A stretch of DNA of 64,000 nt from an uncultured Eubacteriales bacterium (GTDB taxonomy: Bacteria; Bacillota; Clostridia; Christensenellales; Aristaeellaceae): contig CACWZP010000004.1 of NCBI GenBank assembly GCA_902765395.1, forward strand, positions 310,001-374,000, written 5' to 3'. Of the stretch, positions 53,207-63,740 are shown one piece after another. Position 1 is the first letter of the stretch. Each line of letters starts with the position of its first letter. The translations under genes were made by a program, and so were the position numbers. Below the pieces are notes generated by a model, which was given only the letters and a program-made list of their open reading frames with translations, was not told the origin of the DNA and searched no databases.

Positions 53207-55651
53207 ATGCAAAAGCTGTCCCTGAACGGCTCCTGGACGCTGGACGTCGTCTCCAGCGCCGGCGAAGCCGTGTTTTCTGCCGTTCCGGCCACGGTGCCCG
53301 GTTCGGTGTACAGCGACCTGCTGACCGCCGAAAGGATCCCCGATCCCTTCTGGCGGGACAACGAGACCGAAGCGCTGAAGCTGATGGAGCACGACTTCAC
53401 CTACACCCGCGCCTTCGAGGCGCCCGAGGCGCTGCTGGCCTGCCGCAAGGTGCTGCTGCGCTGCGAGGGCCTGGACACGCTGGCGGACATTGCCGTCAAC
53501 GGCACGCCCGTCGGCCACGCCGACAACATGTTCCGCACCTGGGAGTTTGACGTGAAGGAGGCCCTGCGCCCCGGCGAGAACTCCATCGCCGTCACGCTGC
53601 GCTCCCCCACCCGGTTCATCCGCCAGGCCCACGAGGCCGACCCCTGGGACGGCTCCACCGACGCCATGCGGGGCTTTTCCCACCTGCGCAAGGCCGCCTG
53701 CATGTTCGGCTGGGACTGGGGCCCGCGGCTGCCCGACGCCGGCATCTGGCGCAATATCGAAATCATCGGCATCGAGCGCGCCCGCATCGGCGGCGTGCTG
53801 GTGCGCCAGCGGCACGAGGGCGGCCGGGTGACCCTCGACATCGACACCCACGTCTCCCGCTACGGCGGCGGCGAGCTGCATGTGGACGCCACCGTCACCG
53901 CCCCCGACGGGCAGGTGTTCACCGGCGCGGGCAAGCGCTGCGAGATCGAAATCGAGAATCCCATGCTCTGGTGGCCCCGGGGCTACGGCGACCAGCCGCT
54001 GTACACCGTGCGGGTTACGCTGAGCCTGGACGGTGCGGAGCTGGACAGCTGGGAGCGGCGCGTCGGCCTGCGCACGCTGACCGTGAAGCAGGAGAAGGAC
54101 CAGTGGGGCGAGAGCTTCTGCCACTGCGTGAACGGCGTGTCCATATTCGCCATGGGCGCGGACTACATCCCCGAGGACAACCTGCTGGCCCGGGTGACCC
54201 CCGAGCGCACCCGCGCGCTGCTGGAGGACGCCGCAGCGGCCAACATGAACACCGTCCGCGTCTGGGGCGGCGGCTACTATCCCGACGACTGGTTCTACGA
54301 CGCCTGCGACGAGCTGGGCCTGCTGGTGTGGCAGGACTTCATGTTCGCCTGCGCGGAGTACCACCTGACGGAGGGCTTCGAAGCCAATATCCGCGCGGAG
54401 TTCGCCGACAACATCCGCCGGCTGCGCCACCACGCCAGCCTGGCCCTGTGGTGCGGCAACAACGAGATGGAGAGCTTCACCGGCGACGGCAAGTGGTTCA
54501 GCAGCAAGCGCACCCAGGCGGACTACATCAAGATCTTCGAATACATCATCCCCCAGGTGCTGAAGGACGAGGACCCGGACGCCTTCTACTGGCCCTCCAG
54601 CCCTTCCAGCGGCGGCAGCTTTGAAAATCCCAACGACCCGGCCAAGGGCGACGTGCACTACTGGGACGTGTGGCACGGCATGAAGCCCTTCACCGACTAC
54701 CGGAATTACCACTTCCGCTACGTGTCGGAGTTCGGCTTCCAGTCCTTCCCGTCCATGGCCACCATCGAGGCCTTCACCCAGCCGGAGGACCGCAACGTGT
54801 TCTCCTACGTGATGGAGAAGCACCAGCGCAACGCCTCCGCCAACGGCAAGATCGCGGAATACCTCTCCCAGACCTACCGCTTCCCGAAGGACTTCGACGC
54901 CTTCGTCTACGCCTCCCAGCTGCTGCAGGCCCAGGCCATCCAGTACGGCGTGGAGCACTGGCGCAGGCACCGCGGGCGCTGCATGGGCGCGCTGGTGTGG
55001 CAGCTGAACGACTGCTGGCCGGTGGTCAGCTGGGCCAGCCTGGACTACTTCGGCCGCTGGAAGGCCCTGCACTACTACGAAAAGCGGTTCTTCGCCCCGG
55101 TACTGATCTCCTGCCACGAGGAGGGCGTGCTCAGCCAGGACAGCAACGTGAACGCCGAGCCCTTCGAGCTGAAGAAGTCCGCGCGGCTGAACGTGTCCAA
55201 CGAGACCATGGCGCCTTTCACCGGCACGGCCCGCTGGTCGCTGCGCCGGAGCGACGCCTCGGTGATCGAGGAGGGCAGCTTCGAGGTGAATGTGCCCGCG
55301 CTGTCAGCCATCTGGCTGGACGAGCAGGACTTTTCGGACCGGGACACCTACGGCTGCTACTACGCCTACGAGCTCACGGACGCCAGCGGCGCATACGTGG
55401 GCGGCGGCACGGTGCTGTTCTGCCCGCCGAAGCACTTCCGCTTCGAGGACCCGAAGCTGACGGCCAGCGTGGACGGCGACGAGATCGTGGTGCGGGCCTC
55501 TGCCTATGCCCGCAGCGTGGAGATCCAGTGCGGCAGGGACGCGGTGCTCGCGGACAACTTCTTCGACATGAACGCCGGGGAGCGGCGCGTGAAGGTGCTC
55601 CGCGGCACGCCCGGTTGCGTGAAGGCCCGGAGCGTGTTCGACATCGGGTGA
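53207..55651 (+). CDS. GH2 beta-mannosidase
   Basis: Cytoplasmic exo-beta-mannosidase, 814 aa, no signal peptide; releases mannose from mannan or N-glycan-derived oligosaccharides. Features: N-terminal jelly roll with FGWDWGPRLPDAGIW, Ig-like domain, barrel with FAMGADYIPEDN, NTVRVWGGGYYPDDWFYDACDELG-type motif, LWCGNNEMES (acid/base Glu) and RYVSEFGFQSFPS (nucleophile Glu). ATG at 53207 with GGGGGGA about ten bases upstream. Single gene; no sugar transporter adjoins. Confidence 0.93.
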   Translation: MQKLSLNGSWTLDVVSSAGEAVFSAVPATVPGSVYSDLLTAERIPDPFWRDNETEALKLMEHDFTYTRAFEAPEALLACRKVLLRCEGLDTLADIAVNGTPVGHADNMFRTWEFDVKEALRPGENSIAVTLRSPTRFIRQAHEADPWDGSTDAMRGFSHLRKAACMFGWDWGPRLPDAGIWRNIEIIGIERARIGGVLVRQRHEGGRVTLDIDTHVSRYGGGELHVDATVTAPDGQVFTGAGKRCEIEIENPMLWWPRGYGDQPLYTVRVTLSLDGAELDSWERRVGLRTLTVKQEKDQWGESFCHCVNGVSIFAMGADYIPEDNLLARVTPERTRALLEDAAAANMNTVRVWGGGYYPDDWFYDACDELGLLVWQDFMFACAEYHLTEGFEANIRAEFADNIRRLRHHASLALWCGNNEMESFTGDGKWFSSKRTQADYIKIFEYIIPQVLKDEDPDAFYWPSSPSSGGSFENPNDPAKGDVHYWDVWHGMKPFTDYRNYHFRYVSEFGFQSFPSMATIEAFTQPEDRNVFSYVMEKHQRNASANGKIAEYLSQTYRFPKDFDAFVYASQLLQAQAIQYGVEHWRRHRGRCMGALVWQLNDCWPVVSWASLDYFGRWKALHYYEKRFFAPVLISCHEEGVLSQDSNVNAEPFELKKSARLNVSNETMAPFTGTARWSLRRSDASVIEEGSFEVNVPALSAIWLDEQDFSDRDTYGCYYAYELTDASGAYVGGGTVLFCPPKHFRFEDPKLTASVDGDEIVVRASAYARSVEIQCGRDAVLADNFFDMNAGERRVKVLRGTPGCVKARSVFDIG

Positions 55652-55860
55652 ACCCAATGATCGGCAGGCCGTTGAGAAAGCCTGCAGGACAAGAAAGAAC
55701 AGCCTGCCAATGGGGGCGCTTACACAGACGTAAGTAACCGAATGGGCAGGCTGTCCTGACACAGGAAGCAGAAATCCCTTCCGCGCAAGCGGTTTTCAGG
55801 GGATTTCGCGTTTGCGGGCTTTATCAGCGGTCCGGGCGGCAGCGTAAGCTGTCGCTGTGT
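55652..55860. other. Spacer with two inverted repeats
   Basis: ACAGCCTGCC (55699-55708) and GGCAGGCTGT (55745-55754) form a large-loop hairpin that may end the mannosidase transcript; GAAATCCC..CCGC-GCAA-GCGG..GGGATTTC at about 55771-55809 forms a second. No gene between 55652 and 56037. Confidence 0.5.
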
Positions 55861-55915
55861 CGTTGTAACGTTTTATTAAATCATCGTGATAAATGTGATA
55901 ACTCGGCGAACTCGA

Positions 55916-55944
55916 TTGACGCCGGGGCCAAACTTGGATATAAT
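55916..55944 (+). promoter_or_regulatory. Promoter of the TIGR04076/aldo-keto reductase unit
   Basis: TTGACG at 55916-55921, 17 bases, TATAAT at 55939-55944. A TAGTATACTA palindrome (about 55949-55958) covers the likely transcription start. Confidence 0.85.
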
Positions 55945-56037
55945 AAAGTAGTATACTAAAACGCTTGAATGGAGCAATATGCCCAAATCGCGCCCGGCGC
56001 GGGGCGCTCTCTCCATTCGGCGGCGCTGGAGGCAGCC

Positions 56038-56391
56038 ATGGCGGACGACAGCTTTGACCTGTACGACCTGAAGGTGGAGGTGGTCGCCACCGACCGGCCC
56101 ATGGTCTGCGGCCATCGGGCGGGTGACTGGTTCCTGGTGCAGGGCGAGGACCTGGTCTTCCCCCAGACCCGGCGCTTTTCGATGTACGCGCTCTCGGCGC
56201 TGCTGCCCCTGCTGCCCGCGAAGCAGCGGCCCCTGCAGGACAACGACTGGATGCGCTCGGACGCGCTGATCGCCTGCCCGGACCCCAACTGCGGCGCGGT
56301 GTTCAAAATCAGCCGCGTGGGTCGGCGCACATTGCGCCACGGCGACTGCACCGTGGTGGAAATCCCCACAGGAGACGAACCAAATGACTGA
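56038..56391 (+). CDS. TIGR04076 family protein
   Basis: 117 aa small cytoplasmic protein of the TIGR04076 family, function unknown. It opens FDLYDLKVEVVATDRPMVCGH and holds GDWFLVQGEDLVFPQTRRFSMYALSALLPLLPAKQRPL and IACPDPNCGAVFKISRVGRR, with three cysteines spaced as in relatives. ATG at 56038 has GGAGG five bases upstream; the longer frame from 55969 lacks one. Overlaps the aldo-keto reductase start by eight bases, so the two are co-translated. Confidence 0.82.
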   Translation: MADDSFDLYDLKVEVVATDRPMVCGHRAGDWFLVQGEDLVFPQTRRFSMYALSALLPLLPAKQRPLQDNDWMRSDALIACPDPNCGAVFKISRVGRRTLRHGDCTVVEIPTGDEPND

Positions 56392-57436
56392 TACCAACCG
56401 CAAGTACGAGCTGCCCGGCGGCTATCGCATCAACCGGGTCATCAACGGCTGCTGGCAGCTGAGCGAAGGCCACAGCCTGTCCGGCGCGCTGGACATGGAC
56501 GACGTGATGCGCGCCTTCCACATGCTCTATGAGCGCGGCTTCACCACCTTCGACTGCGCCGACATCTACACCGGCGCGGAGGACTTCATCGGCCGCTTCG
56601 TGGGCGAATTGAAGGCCATGGGCGGCTACAGCCACGACTGCCTGCAGATCCACACCAAGTACGTGCCGGACCTGGACAGGCTTGAGACCGTGTCCTTCGA
56701 GGACACCCAGCGCATCATCGACCGCAGCCTGACCCGCCTGAACCGGGACTGCCTGGACCTGGTGCAGTTCCACTGGTGGGACTACGACGTGCCCCGCTGC
56801 CTGGAGGTGGCCGGACACCTGGAGCGGCTGCGCCAGGCGGGCAAGATCCGCCGCATCGGCGTGACCAACTTCGACACGGAGCACCTGGCCCAGCTGGTGG
56901 ACGCAGGCATCCCCGTGGCCTCCATACAGGCCCAGTACTCCATGTTCGACCGCCGCGTCGAGGCAAGCCAGCTGAAATACTGCCGGGAGCACGGCATCGC
57001 CATGTTCTGCTACGGCACGCTCTCCGGCGGCTTCCTGTCGGAGAAGTACCTGGGCCAGTCGGACTTCACGCCCCAGACCCGTTCCCAGGTGAAATACATG
57101 CAGGTCATCGAGGACAGCCTGGGGCTGGAGGGCATGCAGGCGCTTTTGAAGCTGCTGAAGCAGATCGCCGACGGCCACGGCGTGAGCGTGTCCAACGTGG
57201 CCACACGCTATATCCTTGAGCAGCCGGGCGTGGCCGCGGCCATCGTGGGCGTGCGCAACAGCCGCCACGTGGCCGACAACGACCGCCTGTTCTCCTTCGA
57301 GCTGGACGAGGGCGAGCAGGGCGCCATCCGCGCCCTGCTGGATCAGTATCCCGTGCTGCCGGGCGAGCCCTATACCCTGGAGCGCACCAGCCCCCGCTAT
57401 CGCGGCATCATCAAGATGAAGCTGAATGGGGAGTGA
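56384..57436 (+). CDS. Aldo/keto reductase
   Basis: NADPH-dependent TIM-barrel oxidoreductase, 350 aa. Catalytic tetrad positions: Asp/Tyr in FDCADIYTGAEDFIG, Lys in LQIHTKYVPD, His in LVQFHWWDYD; cofactor tail GVRNSRHVADNDRLF. Substrate unknown. ATG at 56384 overlaps the upstream gene; the opp genes follow 41 bases later without a visible promoter, so read-through is possible. Confidence 0.9.
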   Translation: MTDTNRKYELPGGYRINRVINGCWQLSEGHSLSGALDMDDVMRAFHMLYERGFTTFDCADIYTGAEDFIGRFVGELKAMGGYSHDCLQIHTKYVPDLDRLETVSFEDTQRIIDRSLTRLNRDCLDLVQFHWWDYDVPRCLEVAGHLERLRQAGKIRRIGVTNFDTEHLAQLVDAGIPVASIQAQYSMFDRRVEASQLKYCREHGIAMFCYGTLSGGFLSEKYLGQSDFTPQTRSQVKYMQVIEDSLGLEGMQALLKLLKQIADGHGVSVSNVATRYILEQPGVAAAIVGVRNSRHVADNDRLFSFELDEGEQGAIRALLDQYPVLPGEPYTLERTSPRYRGIIKMKLNGE

Positions 57437-57477
57437 GCCCCGGCCGGATCCCATCAACGAACTGAGAGGTTGAAAGC

Positions 57478-58419
<942 letters not shown>

Positions 58420-58426
58420 GAACTAT

Positions 58427-59794
58427 ATGAAATACAACTTCGCCAAACTCAGCCCCTTCCAGGTGGACCCGGACAAAATCGAGGAGACCTTTGGCCTCAC
58501 TGCCGACGACTTCCAGGCCGCCACCGACACGGAAAAGGAATCCGTGGTCTACAAGCACAAGAGCGTCTCCTACTGGCGGGACGCGGCCCGGCGCTTCAAG
58601 GCCAACACGGTGTCCATGGTGGCGCTGTTCGTGTTCATACTGTGCCTGCTGTTCGCCTTCCTGGGGCCCCGGCTGATCCCCTATAACTACGCCGACCAGT
58701 ACCGCTCGTCGCAAAAGCTGGCCTCCATGGAGTATTCCGAGGAGGAACAGCTCGTCATCGCCATGAGCAAGAACTGCGACGCCTTCTACGCCACCACGCT
58801 GAAATCCGGCAGCCTGACCGCCATCAAGAAGGGCGATTACACCATCAACTACGGCGGCAAGACCTACGCCTTCACGCTGAAAAAGGCCATCGAGAAATCG
58901 GTGCTGGCGCTGGACGCCGACGCCGAGGAGCCGCTGTTCGTGGTGAAGATGAAGGACCTGAACGAGGACGGCACCTGGGAAAAGAGCACCCCCGTGGAGC
59001 TGTCCGACGCCCCCGCCGAGGGTGCCCAGCCGCTGAAGCTGGTCAACAGCGTGTTCCCCCACGTGTTCGGCACGGACTCCTCCGGCCGCGACCTGATGGC
59101 CCGCACCATGTACGGCGCGCAGGTGTCCATCATCATCGGCATCGCGGCGGCGCTGATCGTGCTGGTGATCGGCTCCATCTACGGGGCCATCTCCGGCCTG
59201 GCCGGTGGCGCGGTGGACTTCGTGATGATGCGCATCGTGGAGCTGATCTACTCCATCCCCGAGGTGCTGATCGTGTTGCTGTTGCAGGTGGTGCTCACCG
59301 ACCCGCTGCGGGCCTGGTTTGACGCCCACAAGACGGGCATCGGCGCCATCCTGGGCGACCTTGGCCCCGGCATCGTCAGCATCTTCATCACCTTCGCCCT
59401 GCTCTACTGGGTCACCATGGCCCGCATCGTGCGCGGCCAGGTGCTGCAGCTGAAGGAGCAGGAATACGTGAACGCGGCGGTGGCCCTGGGCGCCTCGAAG
59501 GCCCGCATCATCCGGCGGCACCTGCTGCCCAACGCCGTGGGCGCGCTGGTGATCACCACCTGCCTGCAGATCCCCTCGGCCATCTTCCTGGAGTCCTTCC
59601 TGTCCTTCCTGGGCCTGGGCGTCTCCGCGCCGATGGCCAGCCTGGGCTCGCTGTGCTCCGACGCGCTGGCCACCATCGAGATATTCCCCGACCGCCTGAT
59701 CTATCCCGCGGTCATACTGACGATCATCGTACTTTCCCTGAACCTGATCGGCGACGGCCTGCGCGACGCGCTGGATCCGCGCCTGAAGAAGTGA
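58427..59794 (+). CDS. oppC: Oligopeptide ABC transporter permease OppC with enlarged outer loop
   Basis: 455 aa against about 300 for OppC. After TM1 (about residues 62-85) an extra soluble region of about 120 residues (about 95-210; SMEYSEEEQLVIAMSKNCDAFY, GDYTINYGGKTYAFTLKKAI, FVVKMKDLNEDGTWEK) precedes HVFGTDSSGRDLMARTMYG and the remaining TMs. EAA loop: EYVNAAVALGASKARIIRRHLLPNAVG. The insert should lie outside, next to the OppA docking face. ATG at 58427 with GGAGGG. Confidence 0.93.
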   Translation: MKYNFAKLSPFQVDPDKIEETFGLTADDFQAATDTEKESVVYKHKSVSYWRDAARRFKANTVSMVALFVFILCLLFAFLGPRLIPYNYADQYRSSQKLASMEYSEEEQLVIAMSKNCDAFYATTLKSGSLTAIKKGDYTINYGGKTYAFTLKKAIEKSVLALDADAEEPLFVVKMKDLNEDGTWEKSTPVELSDAPAEGAQPLKLVNSVFPHVFGTDSSGRDLMARTMYGAQVSIIIGIAAALIVLVIGSIYGAISGLAGGAVDFVMMRIVELIYSIPEVLIVLLLQVVLTDPLRAWFDAHKTGIGAILGDLGPGIVSIFITFALLYWVTMARIVRGQVLQLKEQEYVNAAVALGASKARIIRRHLLPNAVGALVITTCLQIPSAIFLESFLSFLGLGVSAPMASLGSLCSDALATIEIFPDRLIYPAVILTIIVLSLNLIGDGLRDALDPRLKK

Positions 59795-59807
59795 GGAGGC
59801 GACCGAA

Positions 59808-60818
59808 ATGGCTGAAAACGACAGGCTGATTGAGGTCAAGGACCTCCAGGTATCCTTTTTCACCCCCGCCGGCGAAGTGAAGGCGGTGGACGGCATCTCC
59901 TATTCCCTGGGCTACAACGAGGTCATGGGCGTGGTGGGCGAATCCGGCTCCGGCAAGAGCGTGGAGGCCTACTCCATCATCGGCCTGCTGCAGAACCCGG
60001 GCAGGGTGGTGGGCGGCTCCATCACCTTTGAGGGCGAGGACCTGCTGGCCTACACGCCCGAGCAGATGCGCCAGTTCCGGGGCAACAAGGTCAGCATGAT
60101 CTTCCAGAACCCCATGACCTGCCTGAACCCGGTCTACACCATCGGCAACCAGCTGATGGAGGCGCTGACCTGCCACGACAGCAGTATCTCCGCCCAGGAC
60201 GCCCGCAAGCGCGCCATCGAGATGCTGGAGCTGGTGGGCATCAACAACGCCGAAAAGCGCATCGACCAGTATCCCCACGAGTTCTCCGGCGGCATGCGCC
60301 AGCGCGCGATGATCGCCATGGCGCTGATCTGCAAGCCCAAGCTGCTGATCGCCGACGAGCCCACCACCGCCCTGGACGTGACCATCCAGGCCCAGATTCT
60401 GGAGCTGATGAAGAAGCTGCAGCAGGAGGAGCAGACCTCCATCATCTTCATCACCCACAACCTGGGCGTGGTGGCCGAGATCTGCGACCGCGTGTCGGTG
60501 ATGTACGCCGGCAAGATCGTGGAGCAGGGCAAGGTGAACGACATCTTCTACAACCCCCTGCACCCCTACACCAAGGGGCTGCTGGCATCCATGCCCCGCC
60601 TGGACAGCGACGGCCACGAGCGGCTGATCCCCATCGAGGGCACCCCCATCGACCTGCTGAACCCGCCCAAGGGCTGCAACTTCGCGCCGCGCTGCAAGGA
60701 TTGCCGCAAGATCTGCCTGCGCCAGAAGCCGCCCTTTGCCGACTACGGCGACGGCCACACCAGCGCGTGCTGGCTGCACTTCATGGAGGACGACGGCGAG
60801 GAGGCGAGCGGCAAATGA
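59808..60818 (+). CDS. oppD: Oligopeptide ABC transporter ATPase OppD
   Basis: 336 aa ATPase. Walker [10 protein letters not shown]-loop [13 protein letters not shown], signature [15 protein letters not shown], Walker [15 protein letters not shown], and the C-terminal oligopeptide/dipeptide extension with a [14 protein letters not shown] cluster (three to four Cys, probable Fe-S or metal site of the family). ATG at 59808 with GAGGAGG; ends overlapping oppF (ATGA). Confidence 0.96.
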   Translation: MAENDRLIEVKDLQVSFFTPAGEVKAVDGISYSLGYNEVMGVVGESGSGKSVEAYSIIGLLQNPGRVVGGSITFEGEDLLAYTPEQMRQFRGNKVSMIFQNPMTCLNPVYTIGNQLMEALTCHDSSISAQDARKRAIEMLELVGINNAEKRIDQYPHEFSGGMRQRAMIAMALICKPKLLIADEPTTALDVTIQAQILELMKKLQQEEQTSIIFITHNLGVVAEICDRVSVMYAGKIVEQGKVNDIFYNPLHPYTKGLLASMPRLDSDGHERLIPIEGTPIDLLNPPKGCNFAPRCKDCRKICLRQKPPFADYGDGHTSACWLHFMEDDGEEASGK

Positions 60819-61819
60819 CCCAGAACACCAGCAAGCTGATCGAGATCGAGAACCTGCGAAAGTACTTCGCCGTCAAGGGCGGCGGCCTGCTGGCCCGCAG
60901 GCAGTACGTGCAGGCCGTGGAGTCCGTGTCCTTCTCCATCTACAAGGGCGAGACGCTGGGCATCGTGGGCGAGTCGGGCTGCGGCAAGTCCACCCTGGGC
61001 CGGGCCATCATCCGGCTGCACGAGCCCACCAGCGGCAAGATCGTCTACGACGGCCAGACCATCTTCGACAGCGACGCGAAGATCGCCGTGCCCATGCTGC
61101 CCTACCGGCGCAAGATGCAGATCATCTTTCAGGATCCCTCCGCCTCCCTGGACCCCCGCATGACGGTGGGCGAGATCGTGGGCGAGGCCCTGGACATCCA
61201 CAAGCTGTGCCCCGGCAAGGCCGAGCGGCGGGAGCGCATCAACGAGCTGCTGGACGAGGTGGGCCTGAACACCGAGCACGCCAACCGCTTCCCCCACGAG
61301 TTTTCCGGCGGCCAGCAGCAGCGCGTGGGCATCGCCCGCGCCCTGGCGGTGAACCCGGAGTTCATCGTCTGCGACGAGCCCATCTCGGCGCTGGACGTGT
61401 CCATACAGTCCCAGGTGGTGAACATGCTGGAGGATTTGCAGGAGCAGATCGGCCTGACCTACCTGTTCATCGCCCACGACATCTCCGTGGTGCGCCACAT
61501 CTCCAACCGCATCGGCGTGATGTACCTGGGCAACATGGTGGAGCTGGCGGAGAGCTATGAGCTGTGCAACCACCCCATCCACCCCTACACCCAGACGCTG
61601 CTCTCCGCGGTGCCGCTGCCGGACCCGGAGAAGAACAAGACCCGCCAGCGCATCCTGCTGGAGGGCGACATCCCCAGCCCCATCAACCCGCCCAGCGGCT
61701 GCCGCTTCCACACCCGCTGCCCCTACGCCACCGACATCTGCAAGCGGGACATGCCCCGCCTGAAGGAGTACGCGCCCGGGCATTTCGCGGCCTGCCACAA
61801 GCTGGAGGGCCTGGGCTGA
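60815..61819 (+). CDS. oppF: Oligopeptide ABC transporter ATPase OppF
   Basis: 334 aa partner ATPase of OppD. Walker [11 protein letters not shown]-loop [14 protein letters not shown], signature [15 protein letters not shown], Walker [15 protein letters not shown], and C-terminal [14 protein letters not shown] cysteine cluster. ATG at 60815 overlaps the oppD stop by four bases; GGAGG lies upstream. Confidence 0.96.
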   Translation: MTQNTSKLIEIENLRKYFAVKGGGLLARRQYVQAVESVSFSIYKGETLGIVGESGCGKSTLGRAIIRLHEPTSGKIVYDGQTIFDSDAKIAVPMLPYRRKMQIIFQDPSASLDPRMTVGEIVGEALDIHKLCPGKAERRERINELLDEVGLNTEHANRFPHEFSGGQQQRVGIARALAVNPEFIVCDEPISALDVSIQSQVVNMLEDLQEQIGLTYLFIAHDISVVRHISNRIGVMYLGNMVELAESYELCNHPIHPYTQTLLSAVPLPDPEKNKTRQRILLEGDIPSPINPPSGCRFHTRCPYATDICKRDMPRLKEYAPGHFAACHKLEGLG

Positions 61820-61900
61820 GCGCTCCCCGAAGGGAGCTGACCACGACTACACTTCACCGCAACGGTGAAATGTATATACATCACAAGGAGGAACCCAACC
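61820..61900 (+). other. Two hairpins between oppF and oppA
   Basis: GCTCCC-CGAA-GGGAGC (61822-61837) and TTCACCG-CAA-CGGTGAA (about 61852-61868). Such hairpins in opp operons can stabilise the oppA mRNA or limit read-through; no T-run follows either. Confidence 0.5.
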
Positions 61901-63577
61901 ATGAAGAAGATCGTTTCCCTGATCCTGGCGATGTGCCTGGTTCTGGCGCTGGTCCCGGCCATGGCGGAAGAAGCCCCGTTCGAGCTGAACGTGTGCGTCG
62001 CTTCCGAGCCCGAGACCATCGACCCCAACCTGGCCAACTCCGTTGACGCCGCCATGATGACCAACCATCAGTTCGAGTGTCTGATGAAGTACGAGCTGAC
62101 CGACGAGAACCTCACCGAGGACACCGGCATGTTCAACACCGAGATCGTGTGCGGCCAGGCTGCGTCCTATGAGATCTCCGAGGACCAGACCGTCTACACC
62201 TTCACCCTGCGCGACGACATCTTCTGGTCCGACGGCGAGCCCGTGAAGGCCCAGGACTTCGTGTACAGCTGGAAGCGCCTGGTGAACCCGGACACCGCGT
62301 CCGAGTACGGCTACTTCCTGGACCACATCGTGCTGAACGCCGCTGAGATCCAGGCCGGCGAAGCCGACCCCGACACCCTGGCCATCGAGGCCCTGGACGA
62401 CAAGACCGTCCAGATCACCCTGGAGAGCCCCTGTGCCTACTTCCTGAGCATGTGCGCCTTCCCGTCCCTGATGCCCCTGCGCCAGGACGTGGTCGAGGGC
62501 AGCGACAACTGGACCGACCCCGCCAACATCGTGGTCAACGGCGCCTACAAGGTGACCGAGTGGGTGCACGACAGCTACATCCGCATGGAGCCCAACGACA
62601 AGTACTATGACGCTGACAAACTGGGCCCGGATGCCATCATCTGGAACCTGTCCGACAGCGAGACCGCCATCCTGTCCAGCTATCAGAGCGGCGCGTGGCA
62701 GTTCATCGACAGCTTCCCCACCGACATGATCGCCAGCCTGCAGGAGTCCGGCGACTGCTTCATCAACCCCTATGTGGGCACCTACTACCTGTACCTGAAC
62801 TGCCTGAAGATCGAAGACTGGCGTGTGCGCGCTGCCATGACCCTGTCCATCGACCGCGACAACATCGTCGAGAACGTCACCCAGGGTGGTCAGGTTCCCG
62901 CCACCGGCCTCGTGGCCGCCGGTATCCTGGACTCCGAGGGCAATGACTTCTCCGAGGGCACCGAGCTGGGTGCTCTGTATGCCTGGCTGGCCGAGCAGTA
63001 TCCCGATGCCGACCTGGAGACCTACTCCGGCCGCTGCGAGCTGGCTGAGCAGCTCTACAACGAGGCCGTCGAGGATGGCGCCTGGGATCCCGACACCACC
63101 GTGGTCTACAACTTCAACACCTCCGACACCCACAAGGCCATCGCCGAAGCCTGCGGCGAGGACTGGAAGACCGTGCTGAACATGAACATCACCACCGAGA
63201 ACCAGGAGTGGGCGACCTACACCAACGGCCTCGGCGAGCACAAGTTCGGCGTGGCGCGCCTGGGCTGGATCGCGGACTACAACGATCCCGTCACCTACCT
63301 GGAGCTGATGGTCACCGGCCAGAGCAACAACTACGGCGTGTACTCCAACACCGAGTTCGACGATATGATCACCAAGGCCAAGGCCACCCTGCCGGGCGCC
63401 GAGCGCGATCAGATCCTCTATGACGCCGAGAAGCTGCTGTACAGCGAGGGCGGCTTCCCCGTGGCTCCCCTGTACTTCTACACCCAGCCCTACTGCAAGG
63501 CGAGCACCATCGGCAACGTGGGCTTCACCTCCCTGGGCTACTTCTTCTTCCAGTACGCCACCCAGGACGCGGAATAA
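61901..63577 (+). CDS. oppA: Oligopeptide-binding protein OppA
   Basis: 558 aa family 5 solute-binding protein. Signal peptide MKKIVSLILAMCLVLALVPAMAEE; the single Cys is not in a lipobox, so it may be non-lipidated, as for the amino acid-binding protein at 8.5 kb. SBP_bac_5 marks: SEPETIDPNLANS, TVYTFTLRDDIFWSDGEPVKAQDFVYSW and ADYNDPVTYLELMVTG. ATG at 61901 with AAGGAGG. Codons are less extreme in GC than in oppBCDF (more GCT, GGT), as often in highly expressed genes. Confidence 0.96.
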   Translation: MKKIVSLILAMCLVLALVPAMAEEAPFELNVCVASEPETIDPNLANSVDAAMMTNHQFECLMKYELTDENLTEDTGMFNTEIVCGQAASYEISEDQTVYTFTLRDDIFWSDGEPVKAQDFVYSWKRLVNPDTASEYGYFLDHIVLNAAEIQAGEADPDTLAIEALDDKTVQITLESPCAYFLSMCAFPSLMPLRQDVVEGSDNWTDPANIVVNGAYKVTEWVHDSYIRMEPNDKYYDADKLGPDAIIWNLSDSETAILSSYQSGAWQFIDSFPTDMIASLQESGDCFINPYVGTYYLYLNCLKIEDWRVRAAMTLSIDRDNIVENVTQGGQVPATGLVAAGILDSEGNDFSEGTELGALYAWLAEQYPDADLETYSGRCELAEQLYNEAVEDGAWDPDTTVVYNFNTSDTHKAIAEACGEDWKTVLNMNITTENQEWATYTNGLGEHKFGVARLGWIADYNDPVTYLELMVTGQSNNYGVYSNTEFDDMITKAKATLPGAERDQILYDAEKLLYSEGGFPVAPLYFYTQPYCKASTIGNVGFTSLGYFFFQYATQDAE

Positions 63578-63601
63578 TTCCGTCTGACGCCTGAACGGCA
63601 G

Positions 63602-63638
63602 CCGGCCCCGGTTCCGAAAGGAACCGGGGCCGGTCTTT
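63602..63638 (+). terminator. Terminator of the opp operon
   Basis: CCGGCCCCGGTTCC-GAAA-GGAACCGGGGCCGG followed by TCTTT, 25 bases after the oppA stop. Confidence 0.85.
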
Positions 63639-63675
63639 GCCCTGGAGGCGTGAAATCCTGATTTGAAGGGAATTG

Positions 63676-63722
63676 CATTATCCAAAGCCTCCCCCTTTGG
63701 GGAAGGCTGCCTTTGGGCATTC
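63676..63722. repeat. REP-like hairpin between oppA and the M24 gene
   Basis: CCTCCCCCTTTGGGGAAGG-type stem near 63687-63707, flanked by CCAAAGC and GCCTTTGG words. Same module class as at 3.8, 32.76 and 42.0 kb. Confidence 0.5.
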
Positions 63723-63740
63723 TGCCTGTCCCCCGCGGGA

